Source of the DNA: Nematopogon swammerdamellus
Lineage: Eukaryota; Arthropoda; Insecta; Lepidoptera; Adelidae
Direction of reading: 5' to 3'
Length of the DNA: 64,000 nt
NCBI GenBank assembly: GCA_946902875.1
Contig: OX336349.1
Span: forward strand, 10,067,891-10,131,890
Shown here piece by piece: positions 1 to 10,740 of this stretch; the stretch's first letter is position 1, and each line of letters begins with the position of its first letter. A program made the position numbers and the translations under genes. A model generated the notes under the pieces. The model was not told the DNA's origin. It did not search any database and saw only the letters and a list, made by a program, of their open reading frames with translations.

Positions 1-658
1 TTAGTTACAGGCTCGGGGTAACTACGCTACCGCTACAGGATGCTCTTGGTAATAGGCAACAGCGTAATCTTGAACAAGGTTCAGAGCGATTATTATCATT
101 CCTTAAGGTAGATATGTTTTTTATTTGCATTTAAACGCCGAAGATACCTATCATAGGTTGAAGTCTTTGTAGAAGTAGCTTGTGTTCATAAGATGGTGTA
201 CAGATTTTTTATTTTATTTTCTTTATTTTATTAATTTAATAGGAAACTTGACAGCTATCTTATGGACTACTACGTACATACACAAAGATTTTTGTTGTAA
301 ATTGTTTTAATGAGTTTTCTATTAAATATAGTATATAAAATCAATACGTTTAGGCATACATATTTGTTTGCAGCTAATTTGAGAAGTATATACAGTAAGT
401 ATTTACAATTGACAAAATTATTAAAACATCTTTTTCGGGCCTGTCACCTAAACCGCAGCCTAAACCTACGAATAAACTGACACATGTGGGCTAGATTACT
501 TGGTAAATTGTAAAAAAAAAACTAGATAATTATATGTAATTAACATGTATTTTTTATTATATTTTATGTAATTTGAGTATGTATCCACGTATTTAGTTAT
601 ATTTTGTAAAGTTTTACACAACGCAGATAAATAAATTAGATTTCCGTCAGTTATTGTT
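1..658. other. AT-rich spacer, nothing identified
   Basis: No convincing open frame, structural RNA or terminal repeat was seen. The stretch is AT-rich, with short A and T runs, and resembles neutral intron or intergenic DNA. Confidence 0.5.
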
Positions 659-1026
659 ATGTTACGAGTGGTCTAGGCGTCGGCTTCTCTTGCCTCTCCG
701 AGGTTCGAATCCGGTCGGCGTGTACCAATGAGTTTTTTCTGACGGAAAAATTTACGTGCATACTACCACTTCACCAATTCACCGTTCGGAACCGCCCCTT
801 ATTAGGCGGTAGACTCAAATTGTAGCTGACTGGGTTGGTACCACCATACTGGACGTAAGATTGGCGCATAGCAGCCTCAGCTGTGTTCTCCTCTAGTCCT
901 GTATAGCCAGCAATCCAAAGGGAAGTCTCCAGTATGGCACCTGAGGTAGGTCGGAGATGATATTGACTGGTTGGAGCATGTGCTTTGGCCCCTCTTTCTC
1001 AGTCACTTATACCGGATTACATAAAA
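659..1026 (+). repeat. Full-length tRNA-headed SINE (family A)
   Basis: The left end is tRNA-like: a GTGGTCTAGGCG stretch stands where box A would be and GGTTCGAATCC is a perfect box B. A body of about 280 bp follows, with a tail ending in GGATTACATAAAAAAAG. The same tail recurs at 10255-10349. The head-body-A-tail layout is that of a Pol III SINE. The lack of a closed cloverleaf and the long body argue against a functional tRNA gene. Confidence 0.7.
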
Positions 1027-1104
1027 AAAGTTAAACTATGAAATTAATTCTTCTGAACAACTGCTATTGGTGTTTCTCTATTATATTGACTAATTAATCT
1101 TATA

Positions 1105-1236
1105 AGTTACCTGTAACCGACGAGCATGCATGAAGAAAATTATGAGAGTGAAAGAGGTAGAACAGGTCAGGTGTGTCAGAATTGTGGCACGTGGAGATCC
1201 GTTGTCTCTGCATACACCACCGGAAAACAGGCGTGA
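1105..1236 (+). pseudogene. RTE-like LINE, ORF2 C-terminal tail fragment
   Basis: In one frame this reads like the last residues of a lepidopteran RTE-type ORF2 (a Cys-containing segment with TW/RW, then SAYP-like codons), but the frame is disrupted. Related copies occur at 4641, 6494 and 43935 on the plus strand and at 21640, 21828 and 39775 on the minus strand. It runs directly into a different LINE tail (1290-1540), so the two are fused here. Confidence 0.55.
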
Positions 1237-1289
1237 CGCTATGTGTTGGCTTTTGAGAACCCAACGGTTAGAGAACCGATTATTTGTCG

Positions 1290-1540
1290 AGAATCGTTTC
1301 TTTGTTGCACCGCTAGGGTGTGGAACTGTCTTCCGGCGAGTGTATTTCCCGAATTATTTAACCTTCAAACTCGTAGACCTGCCAGGCTAGACAGCCTAGC
1401 AACAGTCGGCAAATCTGCTGGCATGGTAACTAACTGAGCGTGGTTTCGCGAGGAGATGTGTTTTTGGCTCTGTCGACTGCACCATTGATTGGTCTCTCGG
1501 CACAGCCAACCATGTTAATTTACATAAAAAAATGTATGTA
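1290..1540 (+). pseudogene. Jockey/CR1-like LINE 3' end (family b)
   Basis: The translated motif TARVWNCLPASVFPE, in one frame of this stretch, is the type of C-terminus found in many insect LINE reverse-transcriptase polyproteins. It is followed by a 3' UTR and a short (ATGT)n-like tail near 1530-1545. Family b recurs on the minus strand at 4372-4600, 20900-21075 and 35135-35315. Only the last ~250 bp is present, so this is a 5'-truncated dead copy. Confidence 0.6.
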
Positions 1541-2440
1541 TGTATGTTGTAAGGGCCCACTTAAATATAAGCACATTATCATGTAACGTAACATATTTAA
1601 CGTTTCACATTTTAGAATTTGTCATAGAAATGAAAACAATTGCTTATTAAAACATCACGCCATACTTAGCGACGAAAGCATGACTATGACAGTCGGTCTC
1701 CGCCCCCGACCACCGTCGCGCCGCGCGCCGCCGCGCCCACCATCGTCACCGCCTTTGTCACTCTATTCGCAGTCACGTGGTGGGTGAAAAAAAGCTTCCC
1801 TATGCGTCTTCCTTGCCGCACCATACCCGGCTCTTCTCTTTCATCTCTGTATCTCTGGTTCGGTGTCTTTGCACCTCATACTAATTTTATTTTGTGCCTG
1901 TTTCTGTAAAATATTTTGGAGCATTTTCTTTCTATACTACATATAAATATTCGCTTCTATTATAACTTATACGATACAATGTCGTCTGTCTGTCTGTCAG
2001 TCTATCCTAAACAAATTTACGTTTAGTTTTCACTGAAGGATGCTTTTAGGTTATGAATTTATCTTCTCACACGTGAAATTTGAAATATCTTTTCCTATGC
2101 TTACTAAAATAAATATATTTATATTGCATACATATCCTACTACCTCCCCTCTTCTCTTTATTGTCATTCAGTTGATTGTGTTGTACACTTGTACTACTGA
2201 TTAATGTACATAATATGTAAGTCTATTATGTACATACCTATAGGTACATATTCCTATTAAAGTATTTATGTAGAATTCGCTTGTAATATATCCAATTTCT
2301 TTACAGTTTATTACATTACTACAAAACATTCTTGTTCGCCTGCATGTATATACTTCTCCGACATCCCAATTAGTATTGAATATTTATTCCTCCGAGATGC
2401 TGAGCAGTGTCGAAAATCTTGCGTGAAGATTAGACAATAA
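1541..2440. other. Spacer with a GC-rich island
   Basis: No gene was seen. About 1690-1760 is unusually GC- and CpG-rich (runs of CGCCGC type) inside an AT-rich neighbourhood. (CTGT)n occurs near 1980-2005. The island could be part of a MITE or of a regulatory element; nothing in the sequence decides this. Confidence 0.4.
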
Positions 2441-2832
2441 AAAACAAGTGCGAGTCGAACTCGCGCACCGAGGGTCCCGTATCGCCATGTCACGGCTAGC
2501 GCTACTCACGCCATCTAGATGGCATGCTTCATATTATTTAATGTCATGCTTCATAATCTATTCGGTAGATGGCGCGCGCGCATACCCTTTTTGGTTTCTT
2601 CTATGGGAACCCCCGTGAATTTTTTACTTTTTCTTATTTTTATTATTTGTTGTTATATCGGCCAATAACACATTTTTTGTGAAAATTTCAACGGGCTACC
2701 TATTACGGTTCAAGAGATAGAGCCCTCAGACAGAGGGACGGACGGACAGACAGACAGACAGACCGACAGACAGACAGACGGCGTAGGCTTAGTAATAGGG
2801 TCCCGTACCTGATACGGAACCCTAAAAATGAC
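2441..2832 (+). repeat. GGGTTCCGTA/(CTGT)n interspersed repeat
   Basis: It starts with AAGTGCGAGTCGAACTCGCG and then an 'agggtcccgta' block. It contains a (GACA)n run at ~2740-2780 and ends with a second 'gggtcccgta...acggaaccct' block. The same family appears at 3355-3420, 24055-24485, 39083-39345, 51990-52200 and 53043-53440. It has no coding capacity. It is a non-autonomous element of uncertain class. Confidence 0.65.
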
Positions 2833-3354
2833 TGTGTCAATAAGTATCAAAGGAAAAATCATAAATTTATCTAGTTCAAAATATACAATTGTGTATTTGT
2901 GTAGAAGCCGAGGTAGAAGCACTCAGTTGTGAAGAAGCTTTAATTAATCTTTGTCCTGCAGCAAATAAGTATGCTGGCAAGAAGTATTGTGTGTTGTCAA
3001 GCATTTGTGAAGTTTGAATGGAATCTTTTTACTGCAGCAATGGCGACTAGTATCCATAAGTCAGCTCTTCTTGTGGTCTGGTAAATAAATCAAAAATCTG
3101 CTGTCTCAAATATTCAATTATACCAAAACGAGATGTTTATATAAAAACATATTGAAGTAATAAATTTAACTTACGACATGAAAACGATTTTTAAATTTGT
3201 ATTTTTGTATTTTAACTATTATAGAGAAAATCGCATTGTTGTGAGCGTAGTTAAACGTCACAAGCGCGTCGCGGCGGCTGCGCGGGGCGCGCGGTGTGAA
3301 CGGCATCAATATGGAGCATGAAGCAACCGCGGACGCACTCGTTATGCGTGCAAG
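2833..3354. other. Spacer
   Basis: No gene or repeat structure recognised, apart from a GC-rich patch at ~3260-3300. That patch leads into the short repeat fragment that follows. Confidence 0.4.
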
Positions 3355-3420
3355 AAGGGAATTAGCTACGGAACCCTCTGCTTGTGAAGAAAGTTCGCAC
3401 TTGACAAGCTTTTTTTCATT
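3355..3420 (-). repeat. Fragment of the GGGTTCCGTA repeat
   Basis: It contains 'acggaaccctctgc' followed by 'ttcgcacttgacaagctttttt', the minus-strand end of the family seen at 2441-2832. Only about 65 bp is recognisable. Confidence 0.5.
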
Positions 3421-4000
3421 GTAACACAAATTCGTAAACATGAAAATTATAGCTTTCAGCTTAAAATGATTCACTGTGAAATTTCGTCATCAAATAATAA
3501 TGTAATTTTTTCGTTTTTGCATGACCGAAATTCCTATGTTTTAAAACATTTCAAACTGCACTTTTAAAGTTTCCCGAATCTGCGTTTAATAAAAATGGTT
3601 CCCTAGTTTAATTTGTGTGAACGGGCCAGGGCTTGTAAAAATGCATGAACGAGCAGTTAAATGCTTCGTTTCGTGGACACTGCCATTTCGTTTTTGCGCG
3701 TTTTGATAGTGGCAAAAGCTTTTATTTAAATGTTTTTGTTATTTTTAAGCGAATGAAAACTAAAATGTTAAAGATCCAAGCTTTTAGATGTCCCACTACT
3801 ATATATGTATTAAGTTGACAAGAGAAAAATATGTATAACTTTATTTTTATATTTTTCAAAAGCACTCTCTGAAAGTAATAGGTTTGAAAAATTATCTTAC
3901 CGATAAGTACGTATATGAAGACGATTGGCTAACTTGTTTTAAACTCAGAAAAACTACAACATACTAATAATAGGTATATGCACAAATTTGTTTTTTTTTT
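3421..4000. other. AT-rich spacer
   Basis: No open frame or repeat of note. A T-run at ~3988-4001 is the reversed A-tail of the SINE that follows. Confidence 0.4.
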
Positions 4001-4235
4001 TTTATGGAAACTGACACGGTTGGCTACATCACCTACAACTTCCGTGATGTCAGCCCATACCACCGGGTGAACTTGGTGCCACGTCAGCCTTCCCTTCGGT
4101 CGTGCCGGCTACACTGAACTGGACGGAAAACACAAACTATTTACATAGCCGTTTCGACCAACTTTTCATTCAGTGCGGTGGTACCAACCCGGGCGGGTTA
4201 AACCCTATAACCTAGTAATTTATGAAGGGAGTCAT
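4001..4235 (-). repeat. SINE (tRNA/5S family), body and tail
   Basis: The T-run and 'atggaaactgacacggttgg' are the reverse of the tail of the full-length SINE at 37701-37990. The body shared with that copy is clear up to 'gtggtaccaacccgggcggg'. The tRNA/5S-like head is missing, so the copy is 5'-truncated. Confidence 0.7.
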
Positions 4236-4371
4236 ATCCTTTTATCTATCGGATGTGAAAATGTACATTCTATAAATATATTTAGGCATATATAATATAT
4301 ATGTAGATGTATTATCGTGACAAGGATTGAGAAAGGTTTATAAGAAAATAGTCCTTCTTTTTTTTATGTAA

Positions 4372-4600
4372 ACCAACATGGGTGGCTGTGCCGAGAGACC
4401 AATGGTGCAGTCGACAGAGCCAAAATCACCTCTCCTCGCGAAACCACGCTCAGTTAGGTGCCATGCCAGCAGATTTGTGGACTGTTGCTAGGTTAATACG
4501 CCGTTAATACGACGCTTGAAGACACCCAGGTTAAAGGACTCAGGAAATACACTCGCCGGAAGACAGTTCCACACTCTAGCGGTGCGACAAAGGCGGACAT
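4372..4600 (-). pseudogene. Family-b LINE 3' end, antisense
   Basis: Reverse complement of the tail seen at 1290-1540. On the minus strand it encodes TARVWNCLPASVFPESFNLG followed by KRRING. It is followed on its 5' side by a short tandem of 'gacattttgg' (4597-4640), and then by the plus-strand RTE tail, so two LINE tails lie tail-out and head-to-head. Confidence 0.65.
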
Positions 4601-4640
4601 TTTGACATTTTGGACATTTTGGGACCTTCGGACATTTTGG

Positions 4641-4915
4641 GAGAATTATTGATAGAAGACTAACGAAAGTTTGTGGATTGAATGTGAGTGGAAGTGTCGG
4701 GAAGGGTCGCCCTAGGCGCACGTACCTGGACCAGATCGGGCACGTGCTCAGAAAGGGCCAAGTGCGTATTACCCGTAACCGACGAGCATGTATGAAGAAC
4801 AATATTATGAGAGTGGAAAAGGCGTCAGAGGTGTGTCAACATCGTGGCACGTGGAGTGAAGATCCGTTGTCTCGGTCTACCCCACTGGAAAACAGGCGTG
4901 ACACTATGTATGTAT
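4641..4915 (+). pseudogene. RTE-like LINE, longest C-terminal fragment
   Basis: From about 4690 the frame reads GKGRPRRTYLDQIGHVLRKG, then NRRACMKN..MRVEKASEVC and GTW. This is the C-terminal end of ORF2 in the RTE-type elements often annotated as craniofacial-development-protein-2-like in insects. After GTW the frame differs from the usual ending, implying a small indel. A (TATG)n-like tail follows at 4904-4945. The RT and endonuclease domains are absent. Confidence 0.65.
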
Positions 4916-5138
4916 ATTCATGTGTATGTATGTATGAATATATATTTATATCGAACAATTTAATTATAATTACTTTCACAGTTTTTATAGAAACATGTAA
5001 GTTAGCCCAGTGCCGGCGCTCGCTCGGTGGACTTGTGACATAAAGTGGCACTCAGAGCTTTATTGTCATCTCACGTGTTTGCAGACCACTCCACACTGCC
5101 GTCGCTGCGCTGGTCGGCAGCATCCAGCTGCGCCACCA

Positions 5139-5170
5139 TAGTTACGCCACTGTGTCCAGTGGCGTAACTA
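5139..5170. repeat. Perfect 13-bp stem hairpin
   Basis: TAGTTACGCCACT, a six-base loop and AGTGGCGTAACTA form a perfect stem. The sequence 'agtggcgtaacta' resembles the end of a common insect repeat, so this may be the junction of two inverted repeat fragments. Confidence 0.5.
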
Positions 5171-5344
5171 GAGTGTGGCAAGGTATGTACGATGAGCACC
5201 ATTTAGAGGGGCGCGTCACGTGCTGGGAAAAATCCTAGCTGTTTTTGAAATTGCTTATTTACTGTCTTAATCTTATGAATGTTCTTATGTATGAATGAAT
5301 AACATAAATAAATGCGGCTTAAACTAACTCCATTCGGTTATTTA

Positions 5345-5800
5345 TCGAGTGCCACTTTTTCCCGCGCAGCTCTGAGTTTTTATATTTTATTTACTTAGCG
5401 GTCCCCCGATTCCTTTAAGTAAGTAAACGGAAATTATTTTTGACTATTTAATGGTCGGGGGTTTTTTAATTTGTAATTAAACTTTTATTTCAAACTTTAA
5501 AAAAATAACCGCATGCAAATCGGTCCACTTTTTAAGATAATAAATTTTTTTATTGCTTCATTACAAACATAGCTAAGAACCATCCCGATTAAACAGGCTT
5601 CCTAATAAAAAAACCGTATCCAAATCGTTCCAACCGATTGGGAGCTACGATTCCACAGACACACACACACACACACCCTCACACACCCTCGCACACGCAC
5701 CCTAACACACACACACACACCCTCTCTTAACACACCCTTCCTCACCCTCACACACACACCCTCACACACACCTCCGTTTTTTGCGTCGGAGGTTAAAAAT
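5345..5800. repeat. Interspersed repeat with a (CA)n/(CACACACCCT)n microsatellite
   Basis: The block runs from a 'gtcccccgattc' segment through 'aaatcggtccac' and 'aaatcgttccaacc' phrases to 'gcgtcggaggttaaaaa'. Such ends are typical of lepidopteran repeats with an 'aaatcggttca' motif. A CA-rich microsatellite with CCCT interruptions occupies ~5657-5775. No coding capacity. Confidence 0.5.
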
Positions 5801-6299
5801 ACATTAGAAAATCTGGTTGATAAAATTCGCTAAATTACTTTGCGGTAACAACATTATGACATAATAATATTCTTAACTTTTTAACTCGCCATCCATCAAG
5901 TTAAGTAGTAGCAGTAAGGGCTCATACATAACAAAGTACCGACTCAGAAATATGCAAAATGAACGGCTTGAAAGCACGGCGGCAGAGACCGGCCACACAT
6001 AATTTTAAATGGCAGGGATATTGAAAATGTTCACATTAAATTCTTCCGTGGGAGAATATGAAACGTCCCATTTGTCGCAAGGCTCATAAATACTTGAATA
6101 ACAGGTGCGTCGGTATTCCCGCCGCGAACTAATGCTGTGGCTGAATTTTGAAAGTGTAATTTTTATTACATTTTTTATATGTTTAAAGTATACCTTTTCA
6201 TAAGTTCGATGGCAAAAATAACTAAATATGGATTATACATATGATATACACAACTTTGTAATTTTGGAAAATTTTATACCTACCTAATAAAATACAAAG
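5801..6299. other. Spacer
   Basis: No gene, repeat end or structural RNA was recognised. Confidence 0.4.
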
Positions 6300-6340
6300 A
6301 GTTTGTATTACGTCGCATCGCTAGCGATGTAATACAAACT
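6300..6340. repeat. Compact palindrome
   Basis: AGTTTGTATTAC pairs with GTAATACAAACT. Inside, ATCGCTAGCGAT is a perfect 12-bp palindrome. Together they make a 41-base hairpin with one three-base bulge. Confidence 0.6.
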
Positions 6341-6474
6341 ATTTGATAAAATAATAAATCATAACTAAGTTACTCCACATTCCTATAGAAATGTAATCTA
6401 GTAAACTAGGAATTCAGTCAAACGATAGATACGTAGATAGAGATAATTTATTATTTTTTTTTGAAAATAGTTCG

Positions 6475-6599
6475 TGTAAATCGGGATTTACACAAAGGCA
6501 AATGTGTCAGAATCGTGGCACGTGGAGATCCGTTGTCTCTGCCTACCCCACCGGGAAACAGGCGTGACGCTATGTATGTATGTAAATCGGGATTTACAC
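6475..6599 (+). mobile_element. 87-bp RTE-like LINE remnant with 19-bp target duplication
   Basis: The sequence TGTAAATCGGGATTTACAC occurs at 6475-6493 and again at 6581-6599. Between the copies lie 87 bp with the same RTE tail seen at 1105 and 4641 (GTGTCAGAATCGTGGCACG, then CCTACCCCACCGGGAAACAG), ending in (TATG)n. A perfect duplication around a 5'-truncated 3' end is what target-primed reverse transcription leaves. The duplicated target is itself nearly palindromic. Confidence 0.8.
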
Positions 6600-6724
6600 G
6601 GTGTCACTTTGGATGTCCATACATGTACACGACAGAGATTCAAAAGCGAAAGGCACTTTACAATTATCACTTTGGATGATTCTTGTAAGATGAACATTCA
6701 AAGTGATGTAAATGAGCCTTATAA

Positions 6725-6830
6725 ATACTAACATGGCACCTAGTTCGCCAAGGTATTATGGCCTGACAAAACCGGTGTGTAATGTAACAAGGTGATGTAA
6801 CAATCTATGCCAGGTTCCATAAAAAAGGTT
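6725..6830 (+). repeat. SINE (tRNA/5S family) tail fragment
   Basis: 'catggcacctagttcgccaa', 'ggtgatgtaaca' and 'ggttccataaaaaagg' match the 3' third of the full-length SINE at 37701-37990 with several differences. The head is missing. Confidence 0.55.
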
Positions 6831-7649
6831 ACTTGAGCCCATAAAAAAAACACAGTCAGGTGAGTAAATTTTAATTTCATATCTCTACTTCCCACATGAG
6901 TAACTTTTCTGACAATTTATAGTTGATTCTGTTTAGGGTTGAGTGCATATATTTTACGGTGGAAACGTGTTTAAACTGCCGCTCTGCGTTTGGTTTCTTT
7001 CGGTCTAGTTCAAATGAAAATTCAAAGGGGATACTGGCATCGCAATTTGCTTCGACGTTTTGGAACTTGATATTATTTGCCGATAACTAATTAAATTATG
7101 TAATGGGTAAGAAGTGAACATGGACTATGAAAGAAAATTATCATAGACAGTTAGAAGGAAACTTTACTATAAAGTATATAATCTCTAGTAAACAATACAT
7201 GTGTAGGAACAGCATCAACACATAAATTTTAACATTGTTTAATCTCACAATTGAATAATATTCAATTGGGAGATCAATTACAATTAATCAATTACATATT
7301 ATTATGTAGGATAAGTATGTAGACACATTTTTAGAAACTCTTCTCAAGGCGCCGTTATTAGCTATATTATTACCAAAATCGTCCAGTTTATCATCATGAA
7401 AGTTAAAGTAACCGGAAATACAAGAATCATAATAAAAATACAGTGGAAGGGGTTACCTTAAAATTATTTATGGAACAGAATTTTCAAGAATTTGGAAGTA
7501 TTTAACTTCCACAATCTTAGAATTTTGAGTGCCTACGTAGTATGATATTTTATGCAATTATTGAAAATGGATTTTCATGTACTTAATTATTTATGGAATA
7601 CTTCGATAAAGATGATTAAGCGTTTCATTTTCGAAGAATTTAAGGAGAA
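6831..7649. other. AT-rich spacer
   Basis: No gene recognised. A near-palindrome 'caattgaataatattcaattg' lies near 7248-7270. Confidence 0.4.
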
Positions 7650-7853
7650 TTGTGGAAAAAAGCAGAAACCGTGTTAAGCAATATTGATCCATATGGGTGC
7701 ACACTAGAGTCGGTTTATCTAGCTGCAGCAGTTACGTATGTCTTCTATTTATCTCGTAGGAGCCTACGGGACCTTAAATTGAAACAAACTGTGCCAGGTA
7801 AAAAAAAATCAAAAGCGGAAGAGGCGCTACGTAATTGCATAAAGTTTCAATAA
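7650..7853 (+). CDS. Small unrecognised ORF (67 codons)
   Basis: The frame starts at a GTG at this position. The translation has a mid-length hydrophobic stretch (VYLAAAVTYVFYLS, residues ~22-35) followed by a basic tail with KKKSK. I recognise no family. Composition is less AT-biased than its flanks, which is the only reason to list it. It could equally be chance or the relic of an exon. Confidence 0.15.
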   Translation: MWKKAETVLSNIDPYGCTLESVYLAAAVTYVFYLSRRSLRDLKLKQTVPGKKKSKAEEALRNCIKFQ

Positions 7854-8414
7854 CACACTCGACGTGTAGGAATAACAATTTGAAAATAATGAACTTTGAG
7901 AGGAATCTACACAGACGCAACTGTGTAACTTCAGTGTATGAATAATATTTTAAATTTTACTGCGATTAGAAGACAATTATTCATAAAACTCAAATGTTGT
8001 AATATAATTTTGATTTCTTTTTTGGTGAAAAGGCTTCCTTCCTTTCATTATCATAATCCATACAGAAATCGTTCCTAGTGTTGACTAAAATTACACCTAG
8101 CGTCCATCTACTCTAAGCCTAGAGCCACACTTTTCGTAACTTCAGCCGAGTAATCGCATCGCGTTACATACAAATTCGCGCGTCACACTGAGCGCAAAAT
8201 ATGTCGTTACGTCGAAGTACACATTTTTACGCGACCCAATTTACGCTTCAGAAATGACACCAAATAAATAAAAAATAAATAAATAAATATCAATTTATTT
8301 CAAACATACAATTTTGTTTTGTCACTAGGTACTTACATAATAAATAACATGCGTTCATCCAGTACCTATGCCTGAAAAAGGTATAGGCGCAGTTTTACAA
8401 TGTAACCTATGTAA

Positions 8415-8447
8415 CAAAGTTGAACAACCCTTGGTTGTTCAACTTTG
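8415..8447. repeat. Perfect 15-bp stem hairpin
   Basis: CAAAGTTGAACAACC, the loop CTT and GGTTGTTCAACTTTG form a perfect stem-loop of 33 bases. It does not belong to any repeat recognised in the window. Confidence 0.6.
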
Positions 8448-8649
8448 GGCTAAGCTTAATATCCAGACCACATCTGGACCCAACATTTGACATGTGAATA
8501 GCTCGCCGACTTAGCAAATAGTTACAAAGATTTAGGAGAGTAGGTACCCAACATGCAGACGGCCGTTTAGAATGATCTAGTACATTTATATAGGCACAAT
8601 TGCGCATATCAGGTGTATCATTGGAATTGTTCAAAAATCATAGGAATAT

Positions 8650-10250
8650 CCCACGGATACCTAACCATAAGAGGAGATAATAAAAATATAATCATAAGAT
8701 TAGGTGAATCAGGGGATAATCCTGCTATGCGCAATTGGGTCTAAGACTACGTAAAAGTCGAACTGGAGTATCGTATTATTCCATAAAGATCTTCCCTAGC
8801 CGCAAGCAGGGAAGTTAAAGCGACTTCAAAATGAGAGAGGCGCGCAGTCAAACATTTTAATAAAGTGGCTTTTGAACTCTCGACGACCACTCGACAAGTC
8901 TACGTATGATCAGATTGGTGTTCAGTTTCCGCCTACATGTTGCGAAGCCGAGTTCGCTCGCGTTTGAATAGGATGGCGACTGAGAGAACGTTACCATGAC
9001 GTTACTAAGCTAAAAGTCTGTTGTTTTATTATTTGTATGTAACAAATCTTACTCTATTGGTGATTGCCTCGTGCCCGTTCTTTCTAGGGAAAATGATTGT
9101 ATTGTATTGTAGTTTAGGGAATAGTCATAGAGTTTTCAGGAATAGAAAGTCATATTATGTTAAAGTACTCTTATTTTAAATATCTACATAATAGTTCCAT
9201 ATATCTGGCGATTCTACTGAAAATATATAATTTTACATCAATGTCGAAATTATTTTAGGAAAGGATTTTTCGAATTTATCTCGGAGTGAAATGTCGGTCT
9301 TTCATTTGAACTGTGAGCGGTGTGCGGTAAGGGTTCTCTGACGGTGGGTAATAACAATAAAACAAAAGGAAGATAAGAAGTTTGATCCTTCTTTATTCGC
9401 GAAAATATATGCACTCCATAGATAAAAAGTCAGACAACTTTTTTCACAGATTACAGAGAATGAGCTCCTTACAGAGTTTCCCGTTTCTATGGCGACCGAT
9501 ATAATTCATTCACTGTAATAAGATCATTGATTAAATTTTCTTCTCAAGAGACTATCAGCAATTTTCGTCGTAACGTTTCAGAAATTTAGGAGAAAGTTAA
9601 AAATTGAGTACAGCGATTATCGACGCGATTATCCTTGAAAGTTTTCCGATTAGGTTGTTATCGTCTTGGAGTCGTTAATTGGATAATATCGCAATTACTC
9701 AACAGTGTTTGTCCTTCTAAAAGTCGTGATTCAATTAAATTCTATGTTTAAATAGGCAATAGGAATCTTAGACATTTTATGACATATATTTATATTTAAA
9801 AATGCCTTATCTCTAACCTCAAGGAAACCCTTTGTCCCGCAGCGACATATCGACTTTCCCCAACTTTCCGGATATCACCAATTTGACGAAAGACGAAAAG
9901 ATTGTCTCCGAGGACCCGCGCACATTTCCGGCCGATCCCATTGGCGCAGATTACCATCTGTCAGAGCGAAGTTGGCAATGTGCAATCATGACAAGCGGCC
10001 GCCGCGAGATAAGACAATTTCCCCTTTTATTTCATGCGGAGGAACGATGGCTTTTTTATGGAGTTGATGGGCGCAGTCATTTTGTTATAAGATCGCTTTG
10101 CTATGATCGTTTGAAGTTATATTCAATGAGATTTATTTACTTATTTTATTAGGCACACCGACAGGATTTACAAAACAATTTACACGTAAATACGTACATT
10201 TCCTCGAGTTCTTAGGTAAAACCCTGTTATTATATCTATATACATATAAG
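8650..10250. other. Spacer with one ambiguous open frame
   Basis: Mostly AT-rich with no recognised gene. Around 9830-10080 the composition becomes more GC-balanced. After a pyrimidine tract and CAG at ~9841 one frame is open for about 100 codons. I do not recognise the translation and call no exon. Confidence 0.35.
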
Positions 10251-10254
10251 TACG

Positions 10255-10349
10255 TGGTGGTACACATAAGGAGGTGATATTGGCTGGTATGAGCATGTGC
10301 TTTGGCCCCTCCGACTCAGCCACCCATACCGGATTACATAAAAAAAAGT
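10255..10349 (+). repeat. SINE family A tail
   Basis: 'gagcatgtgctttggcccct' and 'ataccggattacataaaaaa' match the 3' end of the full-length copy at 659-1026. The BEL element inserted only ~10 bp past the A-tail. Confidence 0.65.
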
Positions 10350-10360
10350 ACATATGCATA

Positions 10361-10740
10361 TGGACAAATTGTGGCGAGGGGCCTTAACAATGTGCATCTT
10401 CATTGTCTATGTATCCTGTGCTCTGTCTAATGTCTATGTATCCTGTTCTCTCTCTCTGGCAAGATGGCAAAATAAACCAACGTACTGTAAGTTCGCTCTT
10501 GCGTTTCATTAATAACTTCGCTGAATTCCCTCGCCCTCCATAACCGCGACGACGAGAGAGCCTCCGCAATCACGTAGGCTGAGGTGAGCGGAGCGTCGTG
10601 GAGCTGCGGCGGCGCTGTGACGCGCACGCGCCTCGCCGAGCTGTCGGCGGACTACATCATGGCGGCCGAGCCGCGCTCTGCCGTGTGCGCGCGCGACTCT
10701 CAGCGCGCAGCGCGCGCGCAGGCGGCTCGCCTCTTCTCCA
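10361..10740 (+). repeat. 5' LTR of the BEL/Pao element
   Basis: 380 bp, TG...CA. AATAAA at 10471-10476 is a probable polyadenylation signal, followed by a CpG-rich half. It differs from the 3' LTR at five sites, visible as CAAAAT/CGAAAT, TTAATAA/TTATTAA, CACGTAGG/CACGCAGG, GTGTGCGC/GTGCGCGC and CTCAGCG/CTCATCG. Confidence 0.95.

Noticed and set aside
660..722. tRNA gene
   Set aside because: Good box B, but no closed cloverleaf and a long SINE body and A-tail follow.
9832..10152. 106-codon frame after a CAG
   Set aside because: Starts at TTG, no recognised domain and no donor site in a good context at the end of the balanced-composition part.
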